DNA from: Diplocarpon mali
Taxonomy: Eukaryota > Ascomycota > Leotiomycetes > Helotiales > Drepanopezizaceae
DNA: 64,000 nucleotides
Assembly (NCBI GenBank): GCA_024741835.1
Contig: JAENRP010000199.1
Span: 1 to 64,000 of the forward strand
Direction: 5' to 3'
The notes under the pieces were generated by a model. The model saw nothing but the letters and a program-made list of their open reading frames with translations, had not been told where the DNA came from and searched no databases. The translations under genes were made by a program, and so were the position numbers. This document shows, in pieces, positions 36,561-46,895 of this stretch (position 1 is the stretch's first letter; each line of letters starts with the position of its first letter).

Positions 36561-39323
36561 TCATGCCTTCTTGCGTCGTTTTACAATACCGGTGTTTCCG
36601 GCTGGAGGATCCCCATCGCCAGCCAGCTCGTCTGCGTCATCATCGTCCTCGACAGCCGCTCGAGCCAGAGAGCTCTCGCGAATTTCCTCGCTCCGCCGTT
36701 CTGCACCCCTCAAACTCCCCACGATCTTCTCGACATCTGCAAACATGGCTCTGGTATCTTTGACCACACCGTCTTCGTCTATCTCGTAGCCGACAACATC
36801 CCCTTTGTCCCGTCCAATACCTTGCCATCGTCTCCCTAGGCCGCGAGCAGGGTCTGGGTTGAACATGATAGCATTCGCAAACATCCGCATCAGTTCTTTC
36901 TCCAGCTGAGCATAGTTGATGATGCCTCTAGGCGGAACCAGATCCTCGGATATTTCGAGCCAAGCTGTTGGTACGTTCGCGGGTAGATCATCTGGAGCGG
37001 CTGCAGTTGCGGCGCGATGGCCGGCAGTGATTGCCGTCCTGATCGATTTCAAGTCTTGGGCACGGAGTACGATTTGCTTGTATCCGGGCGCATATTTCTC
37101 CTTGACAGGATCAGAGAACGTACTTGCGCTCCTATGGCCTGCGATTGCTTCAAGTGCCGATTTCGAGATGTTGGGGAATGCGCGGGTCCAGCGGACGTGG
37201 GTTGGCGGAGCTGACGACTTGCTTTCGGCTGGGCTAGGTGCTTTGATGGGGTTACTGAGAGCTCGCTTGCGCTTCGTCGACTGGCGAGGAGAAGGGCCCG
37301 GGGCAGGTCTGGCTTGCTCATCGGCCGTAGTATGGTCAGATTCATCGACGCCTACGGGTGTCGCTACCTCTTGTTTTATCCGGTGCAGAGCTTCATTGTC
37401 GAGCGACAGCTCATCGGCATGTGACATGACCGACTGGCTCCGGCGCGAGCCGGCAAGCACCGACGAAGCCACACTTCCAGCGCGAGAGCGGACAGCTTCG
37501 CGCCGGGAGGCTTTTGGCTTCGGCTCCCTTCTTGGCTGCTCGACAGACTGCATGGTCTTTGGAGTATCGGGCTTTTTTTCCGTCTTCTTTCTTGGCGTCT
37601 TCTTCTCCGGAAGATTTGCGTGACGAAGAATAGGACTAAGAGGCTCGATGGCGGGTGATTCGGACACATCGAAAGCTCCACGGGCAGGAGTTGCGCCAGT
37701 TGGAGTAGGGGTCCAGATAGTTCCACTTCCGGTCTTGTGTTGGTGGGGCCGAAAGAGAGGAGTTTGAGGGAAGTTGGGTCGCAAAGGCTGTGATCTGTTG
37801 TTATCTTGGTGTGGATTGTAAGGGGAGTTGTAAGTTTTGCCCTGCGACGGGACAAGAGTTGGGGGAGGCTGAAAAGGTAAGCGCTGCTGGGGTGGGGCAG
37901 CATGTTGTTGTGAAGGACTCGGAAAGGGCATTGGTTGTTGCTGGCTCCATTGTGATGATCCATTCACCGAGGGGGGACGCTGCTGGGGCGTGTAAGGGAA
38001 GCCATGAGGAGGGCCTTGCATAACCGGAGAATTGACAGAGCCATGCTGTGGAGGGACATGAGCGCCGGGTGCCAAAGGCGGTCCATGAATTCCATGCTGC
38101 ATCACAGGCGACCCACGAATGGGACCCTGTGGTAACACGGGAGATCCTGAAGGCCGAGCTTGCTGGATCATGGGGGCTTCCACGTTGGCGCGATACTGTT
38201 GACCGGCGGCATCTGCTAATGCATCTAACTGCATGGCAGGAGAACCTGGCTGTCGGGGAGCTCCATTTGGCGGTGGAAGAACAATCGGAGGGGGCTGCTG
38301 CTTGATGGGAGACGACGGTACACGGATCGGTAGAGGCGGTACGCCCCGCGGACTCGAGAACGGTTCCTGATGGTGATGGGGTGGTGGATACTGTGGATAT
38401 TGCTGATGCTGGCCAGTGAAAGGATATGCGTGACCGCCTTGCATCGTCGCCGGAGGAAAAGAAGGCTCCCATGTGTACTGGCCAGGCTGCCCATTTTGCG
38501 GGCCACTGTAATGGAGACCTTGTTGTAGAGGAGGTTGAAAATGTGACCCAGGAGCTTGCTGACCTCGCCCATCCATACTAGTCTGGACAGGAGTTTGCAG
38601 AGGAGAGGGACCATGAGGTCCATTGCTCCCACGTCGTGAGAGGGGAGGAGGAAATCCGGGTAATCTAGAGGGCTCTTGGGGTCTTGGTGGAGATGGCTTC
38701 GCGTTCGCACCGTTCATGGCCAGCCCCTCAGGTCGTGGGGATTGATGCGGGCTCTTTGGCTGCTCTCTTGACTTCTCTGGCGCCTTGTGAGGTTGGCCTA
38801 CCCCTCCAGACAGGTCATTATCTTTCGCATGCTGCTTCGCATGACCATTTGTCGATATATTCTCCTCCAAGATCCGCTTGTCCCACTCCCCTCTCTCAAT
38901 CTCCCCAATCTCCTTCTGGATACTGGCGTAGTGTCTCTCATCTTCCTGGATGGCCCGTACCATGTACTCTCGATAGCGTGCATAGAGCCTGTTCACCAGC
39001 AAAGGCAGCTTCTCCTTATATTCCAGCGCATCTTTGATCGATGGGAGTGGTGGTGTTGGGAGCTTCCGTTTCCTCGACGTATGATCCTCCTGCGCATCCT
39101 CTTCGCTTCTCAGTTCATCGCGAAGTAGGCGTAGATACAGGGTCCGCAGGGCATCTGCGCTCAGTCTCTGCGCATTGTAGGTATCCGCGTCCTTAACCAG
39201 GGCATTGTTGGTGAGAAGGCTCGAGATCCGCTCGAAATCCTGCTCTTCGGCGCCGTACACGACCAAGGTTTGGAAAAGCAGGAGGCATTCAAGTGGCGTA
39301 TAGGTTACCGCTGCAGAGTTCAT
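36561..39323 (-). CDS. Bromodomain protein of BRD8/Bdc1 type (probable NuA4 subunit)
   Basis: A single exon of 920 residues from ATG at 39,323. The N-terminus AAVTYTPLECLLLFQTLVVY, with LTNNALVKDADTYNAQRLSA and LRTLYLRLLRDEL, resembles the start of fungal BRD8/Bdc1-like proteins. A coiled coil follows (EYKEKLPLLVNRLYARYREY to IGEIERGEWDKRILEEN). A long Pro/Gln-rich disordered middle (residues about 190-560) precedes basic patches and a C-terminal bromodomain-like region (HRSASTFSDPVKEKYAPGYK, IVLRAQDLKSIRTAI, ELMRMFANAIMFNPD). Bdc1 belongs to the NuA4 histone acetyltransferase of fission yeast. The open frame continues 22 codons upstream without an ATG, so a further 5' exon cannot be excluded. 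Confidence 0.85.
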   Translation of the reverse strand: MNSAAVTYTPLECLLLFQTLVVYGAEEQDFERISSLLTNNALVKDADTYNAQRLSADALRTLYLRLLRDELRSEEDAQEDHTSRKRKLPTPPLPSIKDALEYKEKLPLLVNRLYARYREYMVRAIQEDERHYASIQKEIGEIERGEWDKRILEENISTNGHAKQHAKDNDLSGGVGQPHKAPEKSREQPKSPHQSPRPEGLAMNGANAKPSPPRPQEPSRLPGFPPPLSRRGSNGPHGPSPLQTPVQTSMDGRGQQAPGSHFQPPLQQGLHYSGPQNGQPGQYTWEPSFPPATMQGGHAYPFTGQHQQYPQYPPPHHHQEPFSSPRGVPPLPIRVPSSPIKQQPPPIVLPPPNGAPRQPGSPAMQLDALADAAGQQYRANVEAPMIQQARPSGSPVLPQGPIRGSPVMQHGIHGPPLAPGAHVPPQHGSVNSPVMQGPPHGFPYTPQQRPPSVNGSSQWSQQQPMPFPSPSQQHAAPPQQRLPFQPPPTLVPSQGKTYNSPYNPHQDNNRSQPLRPNFPQTPLFRPHQHKTGSGTIWTPTPTGATPARGAFDVSESPAIEPLSPILRHANLPEKKTPRKKTEKKPDTPKTMQSVEQPRREPKPKASRREAVRSRAGSVASSVLAGSRRSQSVMSHADELSLDNEALHRIKQEVATPVGVDESDHTTADEQARPAPGPSPRQSTKRKRALSNPIKAPSPAESKSSAPPTHVRWTRAFPNISKSALEAIAGHRSASTFSDPVKEKYAPGYKQIVLRAQDLKSIRTAITAGHRAATAAAPDDLPANVPTAWLEISEDLVPPRGIINYAQLEKELMRMFANAIMFNPDPARGLGRRWQGIGRDKGDVVGYEIDEDGVVKDTRAMFADVEKIVGSLRGAERRSEEIRESSLARAAVEDDDDADELAGDGDPPAGNTGIVKRRKKA

Positions 39324-41698
39324 ACCCCGGTGACCTCGCCAGCGCCCGATGGGATTGTCGCCGCTGGAAGACACGAGATGAATGGGAGCCACGACGACGA
39401 AGTCCTGGGGGTTTTAGGTTTTCTACGCGGCAGCGAGGGTGGAGAGCTTACCTGGAGGTAGAGGCGAGGTTGAAGAGGAATAAAAATCGCGATCTGATTG
39501 CTGTCATGAGGGTGGATGATGAATTTGGGATGAGGTCGCAATGGCTGATGCTATTCGGAGTTGCTGTTCAAGATTGGTTGTGTCACGTGTCGATACTCTA
39601 GGCGGCGGCGAGGGACCGGCAGCGAGATGCTGCTGCGGCCTTCTGTGACCTTCAACTACTTTTTGTCTTTTTATCAAAGGAGAAAATCTACCGGGCTCCA
39701 GAGAACTCCAGACCACGTATGATATTACGCATTTACGTGTAATTCTCTTGTCTTCCTTTATTTTGGCGGTTCCTCTCTTATGATTCCTGTCTTTTACCCC
39801 ATAGGGCGTCCATTTCCTCCACCCAAGGTTTAGAACCAATGATTGCCAGCAAACAGCTCATACAACACGTTCATCAATATGTATCATCAAGTATTATGTG
39901 TTGGGGCTATACTTCACCGATTCATGGGTCTGGATATGCTCCCGGTAGCAATTAATGCTCCATCACGTCTAGATATCAACTTCTTGTCTTCGGATTCGAA
40001 AATCTACTAGCTGCCTGCTTCCTTACGAACCCGAGAGCCAGCAAGATCCGTGCTTTCTTGTCGAAATATCATTCTCCCTCGTGTGTGTCGCTTGAAATGT
40101 AACAACTCCTTCTTTGACCCTCCCCTTACCAACATAAGATTCTATCCACGTACTCGATTCCACGGCGATGTCATCGGCAAGCTTGGAAGATTGGCGTGCT
40201 GTCCAAATTGAACCTCGGGAGGTCGGGCCGAGGTGTCCTGCGGATCTTGGGCTCACACGTCCAGAGGGTGTCTCTGCTCGGGTGCATCGTACTGATCACG
40301 ATAGAGATACATGTATCTGCGATGGGGTGACTCAAGCGGATGACCTCTTCTGGCTCGATGTTCTGAATCATTCGGTCACACACGACAGCTGCACTGCGGC
40401 ACTGCTGTCAAGAGCGTCGGCGAAATCTGAGGATTGCGACCCGGCCATCTACAAGTCTTCCGGCGATACTTCCGGCCAGTATGTTTCGAAGTTGGGTCGC
40501 AAGCCTGAATAGATAGCGAATGCTGGATCGCAGGCCACACAAGACCACATGCCGGTATACTCAACTCTGCAAAAGCGCTTCGAGCCAGGCTTGAGATGAT
40601 GCTCACACGGCCTTTGTTTGGCCTGCGACGAAGTAGTAGGCACTGAGCGGAGCTTCTCCGAGAGATGGAAAAGACAGCGACACCGAGGGAATGTCTGTAG
40701 CTGCGTGTCGACCACGGGAAAACCAGAGCGGTCTTCACAACCGTGTTTGCCCGAGTATCAGACACCGTATGAACCGCAATCTCTAACCACAGTCCTTGCC
40801 ACTGGACTTACCACACTTCTGGCCACCCGATCAAACGACAACACCACCAGGCCTCAATATCCAGGCCAACGCACGTGCAGATCATCATATCATGCCGCGT
40901 GCCCAAGCCATTTCAAAGATCCGAAGTCACCACGGCGAAATCCAGACGCAATTCAAGTTGCCAGACTCCCATCAACCTGCGCACCGTATTGGATTCTGAG
41001 TATGCATACCTCGGATGGGAAATCGGCCGTTTTGAGAAAAAAAAAATCCTAAAAATACCTGAATAAGCCGGGCGCCTTGACTTTTCCAACCTTAATATTA
41101 TTTTAATCCTAAACCTCCCAGCAAGCTTGGGATTTGACCGCAACTCTTAATTCTCCTACCAAAACCCGTATTCTGAAGACTGCAGGCGCCTGACGTGCGG
41201 ATCCCGAAGATGCCCGAGAAGTTTTGACGTGTATCGACTTGCGAAGATGCAGAGTCTGTAGCGTGTGTCGATTGAGGTGGGTCGACTTCAAACCCTCCAC
41301 GATTCCGCGCATCAATAGAATATCAGGATGCAGGCAGGGGCTGGCCGATTCGCGCTCATCCCCTTGGTCTCGAGGCCCTCCGCATGACATCGCAATGCCA
41401 TGTCTCCTGACTGACGCCAGCTGCGAAACCACCTGCGGCATCCATGACTCCTTTCAATCTCGAACCCAAGCACCACCTGCTCCAGCTTCCAAGCGAAACC
41501 CGAGCAACATGTGTACGGAAAAGCGCCGAGACCAACTTTGCAGCAATACCCCGGCACCCCTTACAGTCAACTTGGCCCTGACGATCCCCGATCGACCTGG
41601 CCGACCGGTGTTTACCTATTTATCTACCCCTCGTCCTTCAAGGTAGCTTGAACGTCTCCAAAGCCCCTCATCCTCATCGATTCCATATCCTGCTTACC
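39324..41698. other. Intergenic region with MITE-like copy
   Basis: Probably two divergent promoters. It contains one inverted-repeat element at 40,526-40,633. Frames here are short with no recognised product. Confidence 0.6.
40526..40633. repeat. MITE-like inverted-repeat element, copy 3
   Basis: Right arm, reversed, reads CTTCGTCGCAGGCCAAACAA. The left arm is TCGCAGGCCACACAAGACCA and lacks the first bases. Length is 108 bp. TA follows the right end (GAAG|TAGTAGG). Confidence 0.75.
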
Positions 41699-42300
41699 AT
41701 GTCCGAAGTGGAGATTGATCGCCAGTGGAAGCCCAGCGGGAGGCCGACATCGTGAGTTGGCGCACGGCCTTGCCCTGCCTTTTGCATCCCCAGCCAGGCG
41801 GCCCTAACCAGCACAGGACCATGGCCCAGTCATTCTCCCTCGCCCTCAACGACCTCTTCAAGATCGACAACAGTCTCGCGGATCTAGATGCCGCCGTGTC
41901 GGAGAAGTACACAGCTCCCCGCCCCCTCTCCCTCCCCGCCGAGCACCCGCTGACGGCTCGCAGGAAGAAAGCGGTGTCGACGCAGACGTCGGAACTCGAA
42001 GCCCTCGAGGCCAGGCTGAAGGAGACCGAGGAACGGTTGAAGGCCGCGGCGAGCGGGAGCCCCCCGAGGAAGTCGCCGGGCCGATTCAGCTCTCGGCCGC
42101 AGGATACGTTCAAGGGCGATGCCCCCAGCCTGCTCACGACGGGATTGCCAGCGGCGAAGGACGGCCGAGGGGGCGCAGCCGGCGAACTGCCTCCCACCCC
42201 CGGCCCCAGCGAAGGTGAAGCCGAGCCCGAACAGCTCCTGGATGAAGGGAGGCCGCGTGCTGACAAGAGAGAAGATGGAGATGCCCCGCCACAGAAGTGA
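41699..42300 (+). CDS. Small coiled-coil protein, unknown function
   Basis: Two exons, 41,699-41,751 and 41,817-42,300, encode 178 residues. The 65-bp intron has donor GTGAGT, branch CTAAC and acceptor CACAG. After MSEVEIDRQWKPSGRP the second exon reads QSFSLALNDLFKIDNSLADL, then a heptad-rich coiled coil (STQTSELEALEARLKETEER) and a Pro/Gly-rich acidic tail. Both the coiled coil and the clean splice argue for a real gene. I do not recognise the family. Its first exon could also be untranslated, with a start at 41,821. Confidence 0.65.
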
Positions 42301-43148
42301 ACGATCGTTGGGAGGAGCACGGATTTCGGAGTACGGTGCATTTGGGGACCTTGCACACTCTCGTTGGATAGCGAGTTGCATTGTATATACCACTGGTTGC
42401 TAGAGAGGCTATCATTTTTGGTAGAGAAGGGGGTGGGACCAGCCACGGGCTGGTACGAGAAATGCTACGAGACCGATTGTGCTTAGTCCCTCACGTTTCC
42501 TTCCCCCGCGCCGTGGTGGTGTTTGCTTCGGGCCCGAGAGGAGGCCGTCCATGGGGAGGGGTATGAGCCAGCTCTGGGCTTCCAGCACAAGTCCTGGAGA
42601 GGTCTGGAAGCATACCGTACTCAGAGACACCCAGCTACATCGAAACATATCTCTCAAGACCATGGAGCGCGAGACAAGCATGAGCCCAGCCAACCCATCC
42701 CAGGATGCCTGCTCGGCCTGGAGCTCGCAAAATGCGAGCCCGAGTCGCTGCGGAGCCGGACAAGCGGCGAAGGCAACCTCTCGGCCTGCCATACTCACCC
42801 AAACGGCATCAACCTCCAACTCCCTACGCGCACCATCACCACGTTGCCTATCACGAACCCGGAGTGGGATTCGACTCGGAGTCGGATTACTTATCAGAGT
42901 CATCATGACCTCTGTCTGGGAACGGCCGCCACGGCAGTGGCCCCCGGAGGGCCAGCGGCGCGTCACCCCAACGTCCCTGCGTCCCTCTTACCTGCGAAGA
43001 ACGAAGCGATTCTCGACTCGAGCGATTTCTCTCGAGACGAAAAGAATTTACCCCAGCCCGTTCGAAAAGGGAGTACTGCGACGTCTTGTGCATGTATTTG
43101 AGGCTCTACATGTGTATATATCTCAACGCCTGTTACAACAAGAGCCAG
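42301..43148. other. Region with an unresolved possible gene
   Basis: Several overlapping + frames exist. The most protein-like is 42,705-42,908, ending GVGFDSESDYLSESS before TGA, with a possible splice acceptor at CATCCCAG just before it. No upstream exon could be joined with confidence. The rest may be 3' sequence of the coiled-coil gene. Confidence 0.35.
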
Positions 43149-44675
43149 TCAAGCCATCACGGCCTCCATCCACGGATACACGGCCGAGTTGGCCATGGGA
43201 TAGCCCATATGCAACGCCTTGTCGAAGAATCTGCCCTCGTCAGCGCGTCCGTCCGGCAGAGTTTCTCCGTCTTGCCCACCTCGCTTCTTTCGGGGTGCCG
43301 TGCTCGAACAGCAGCATCGAGTCTTCGATCGGCATGAGGCCATCGTGGGTTCCCTGACCCGTCAGTCCAGAACAGTCCGCGCCGAGCGGCATGGCCAGAT
43401 CTCGCAGAGGGACGTACATTGATCAGGAGAAGCCTCGTCGACGGCTGATCCAGCATCCCGGCCTCGAGCAGCGAGAATCTCGCCTGCGCGTGCTCCGTGT
43501 ACTCCTCGACGGTGGCGTACCCGTGTTTTGCGGCCATGGCTGGGCTCAGTCTGCGGGCGGCGAGGCCGTCCGCGCTCAGCAATCCGATGGGAGGAGGGGT
43601 GGGAGAGGGGGGGAAGACTCACTGGAAGGGATACTCGTGCCCGTCGGCCTTTGCGATCCAGTCTCGGTCGAAGCAGTGATGGACGCCGGCGCCCTGGGCG
43701 ACGACAGCCCGCAGCTGATGGCGATGCGTGTGCGCGATCCGCACGGCGTGGTAGCCCCCGGCGCTCAATCCCCAGACGATGATCCGCTGCATGTCGATGC
43801 GCCCGCCGGCCTCCATCCAGAGCAGCACGCTGCTCCACAGCCTCTCGCTCGCCGCTGGATCCGTGGGGTCGGCCGGGCAGTCGGCCGTCCCGGGGATCTC
43901 GACCATCACCGACGCCCAGCCGCGCGCGAGGAACTCGTCGCTGCGCGTGGTGTTGTCGGGTCGGTAGCCGTCGAGCCCCGTCATCAGGAGCACGGCCGGC
44001 ACCTGTGCGCCGGCCAGGCGCGGCGTGGGCAACCGCACGTACGTCGGGATGTGGCGGCGCTCCTCGCCGGCGCGGTGGACGTGTGGGATGAGCACCTCGC
44101 TCACCGGGTTTTCCCAGCGCGACGCGGCGCGGAGGTAGACGTCTTTCTGCAGCGTCCAGGCGCGCCACTTGCTCGCATCGCTGACGCGGGGGAAGGCCGA
44201 GATGTAGGGGAAGCGCGCGATGCGGTACAGACACGCGGCGCGGAGGTACAGCTCGCTGCGGACGACCGGATCCGCCGCGTCGTCGGCCTCTTGGGTGAGC
44301 GCGGCCGCGGCGGGGAAGAATGCCTCGGTGTAGTCGGCGCCGGTGCCGTCGGCGACCTTCCTCTCGATCAGATCCCGGAACACGGGCTCGAAGTCTTCCA
44401 ACCGGCCATCGTGGAAGGGATACACGCTCAGCGAACACTCATCCCGGTCAGCGGCGGCGTCGTTCCTGCGCCGATCGACGCCGGGGCGGCGGACTTACGG
44501 GGCGGCGCCACTTGGATTCCCAGAGCTGCTTGATCCCGTCGTGGTGCGCCAGGCGCTGCTCGTACGCGTCGCCCATCCTCCATGCGCGGGGCTTCTGGTC
44601 GGCTTCTTGGCCCGGCTGCTCTCTCGCCCCGGGGCGGCTGCTCGTGCCTCCCGCGACAGCGGTGGCGAATCCCAT
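43149..44675 (-). CDS. ayg1: Ayg1-type alpha/beta-hydrolase (polyketide chain-shortening)
   Basis: Five exons (44,675-44,499; 44,437-43,623; 43,550-43,418; 43,353-43,280; 43,230-43,149) encode 426 residues. Family landmarks are LWESKW, CSLSVYPFHDGRLEDFEPVF, SELYLRAACLYRIARFPYI, LLMTGLDGYRPDN, VEIPGTADCPADPTDPA and HMGYP near the end. The nucleophile elbow is GLSAGGYH; the acid is in DGLMPIED and the histidine in LHMGYP, giving a Ser-Asp-His triad. Ayg1 of Aspergillus fumigatus shortens the heptaketide YWA1 to tetrahydroxynaphthalene for DHN-melanin. All introns are 49-72 bp. The N-terminus (first ~35 residues) is less certain. No polyketide synthase lies in the window, so its substrate is open. 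Confidence 0.9.
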
Positions 44676-45504
44676 GATTTCGGGGTCGACTTGGCCCGGC
44701 TGTGGTGAGGTTTAAGTGGGGACGAGGATGTGGAGATGAGTACGGAGCCACCAAGACCTGCGGATGGGTAAGTACCGACGTCTCAACCCGCAGATGACGA
44801 CGAGCATGTCGAGACAAGGACGTACTTAGATGGCGAACGGCTTCTATCTCGATTCAAATATGCGCACAGCAGAGCAGAGGTGATCCTCTCGTCCCAGGCA
44901 TGTTTCTTCCTGACCGAACAGCAGCACCGGGACCCATTAATACTTCTCGGGGTCCGGATGTTCCAACGCTGGTGACACGCCCGCGTGGCCGTGCAGCAGC
45001 CATCGGACTTCCCCAACTAGGTGCCGATCTAGCGAAGCACACTTCAGCTCGAGCAGCAAGATGATTGCAGGACAGACGGATCATTGCGGAACTCTACTGT
45101 GTATGCCCCCACATGTGATTGCGACTCCGCACTCGAGGGATTTGGAGTAGGTAGAGAGGCGAATCTTGCGTCGTGGATGCGTGGCGTGTTGATTCACGGC
45201 GCGGCATGGGAGGTGGCAGGCACACTTGGTTCTCCGCCGCCACGACAAATGGAAATGGAATTGGAGATAGAATCATGTACATGTCGGGCTTGCCCTTGCC
45301 CAAGGCGATGAGCCCGCGAAGACCGGTCCCGATGCTGATTCTCACATGTCCGGCAGCCAAGTAGATCCACCCGCCGAGGATTCCGCGAATATCCACTTCA
45401 CGCGATGGAGGAGCGCATTCATTCTCGTCGCAGCAGATTGTGTAAAGTGGTAACGCGAGGCAATGACATCGAGCCTCATCTCCCCCTCCCACTGTCCCCT
45501 TCAC
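44676..45504. other. Intergenic region, Ayg1 promoter and metacaspase 3' side
   Basis: No gene recognised and no repeats seen. Confidence 0.55.
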
Positions 45505-45772
45505 TCACATGATGAAGAGCAGGTTCGTGTCTAGGCACTCGTTAGCGAGGGGTATCCCCGTTCGCGCGCTTCCTTACCGAGCGGGTGGCTGCAGCTGAGT
45601 TGGGGCTTTTGCGTGTACTTTGTGGCGAGCACCTCGCGGATGCTGTTGAGAAGCTCGACGTAGCTTTGCTGGGGGTTGGCCTTCATCGCACTGATAAACG
45701 CCCACGACATCGCACCCGTGGCTTGCGAAGCGATGGTTGCGTCGGCGCTGCGGAGATCAGTCGGTGCAGAGC

Positions 45773-45803
<31 letters not shown>

Positions 45804-46895
45804 CGAGAGAGAGAGCGAGAGCGAGCGAGAGAGATGCTCACGAGGTTTGATCGTCCTTGCTGCCAGACCACGAGATGACATCTGCTGGGGAGGTCTTGGT
45901 AGTGATCGTCTTCTTGTACGCGTTGTCGCCGTCCGTAGCCTTCTTGAAGAATCCCATCAGATGCCCGGCGACGCTGCCGTAGTCACCCTGGCTCGCGGAA
46001 GAGATAACGCTGAGAAGCCCCATCCCAGCTTCCTTGGCGAGGTTTGGTTCTTTCAAGACTCCCTGGGTAGAGTAGAGGTAGGGTAGATCCAGGACGGAGC
46101 CCGAGTGGCACGAGTCGAAAATTGCCGTCAGCCGAACGCCTGCTTGCAACGGGGAGACCATGATCTGGTGCATCTCGTCATCAACGATGTGTCCCGCCCG
46201 TCGGAAATCTACCGGGTAGATGACCTCGTCGCTGCCGTCTTCCTCGTCGCCGTTGGTGTCGGCCGTCTGACCGCCGTGCCCGGAGTAGTGGAAGAACAAT
46301 GAGTCGTTGGGCTGGACTCCGCGGACCAGCCACGCCATCGCACGGAGGATGTTCTCCTTGGTAGGCTGTCCCATCTGCTCGGGCGAGTCGTCGGTGAGAA
46401 TAACCATGTCTTCTCTGGCGTATCCGAAGCTTTGCGTCAAGTAAGACGAGACGTTGCGGACGTCGTTGATGCAGCCTCGTAACTCTCCATCCTGGCCGAA
46501 GTAGTTGATCCCAATCAAGAGAGCTTTCCGACGCCCAGTACAGTTGGAGTACTGGAAGGCGTACTCCTGTGGAGCCCCATGTCCGAAGCTAACCATTCCT
46601 TGCGGAGGTGCGGGAGCTGATGGTCAGCGGGGAAAGTAAGAGGAAGCCGGTTCCATACCATGTCCACCGTACTGCCCACGGTCATACTGAGGCTAAGGGT
46701 ATCAGAATAGCTTCGGCGGAGGGGGTGATATGTAGCATACCTGTTGATATCGTGGGTCATAACCGCCCTGCGGTTGCTGTTGGTAACCACCATAGCCTTG
46801 TCTATTGACATCAATAGATGCCGGGAGGAACTTCGGGGAATGACCCACGGTTGCTGGTAATCCCCGCCGTAGCCTTGCCCTGGATAGCCTGACAT
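45505..46895 (-). CDS. mca1: Metacaspase (type I)
   Basis: Six exons (46,895-46,849; 46,801-46,741; 46,692-46,659; 46,616-45,842; 45,747-45,578; 45,530-45,505) encode 370 residues. The prodomain is Gly/Gln/Tyr/Pro-rich ([16 protein letters not shown], then [19 protein letters not shown]). The protease domain begins [15 protein letters not shown]. The catalytic His is in HYSGHGGQ and the catalytic Cys in [11 protein letters not shown]. The chain ends with DTNLLFIM on a 26-bp last exon. Type I metacaspases are Arg/Lys-specific cysteine proteases involved in stress, protein quality control and cell death. Introns are 42-94 bp; the 94-bp one holds a GA microsatellite. Confidence 0.95.
45773..45833. 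repeat. GA microsatellite within metacaspase intron 4
   Basis: About 60 bp of GAGAGA interrupted by GC units. It lies wholly inside the 45,748-45,841 intron, filling most of it. Confidence 0.9.

Noticed and set aside
39324..39541. Extra 5' exon for the bromodomain gene
   Set aside because: A GTAAGC donor exists but no acceptor gives a frame with the usual family start; kept as a caveat only.
42412..42966. 184-codon frame on -
   Set aside because: No recognised motif, overlaps several equally long + frames; likely chance in GC-rich DNA.
43391..44533. 380-codon frame on +
   Set aside because: It is an antisense shadow of the GC-rich Ayg1 gene, whose minus-strand exons carry clear family motifs.
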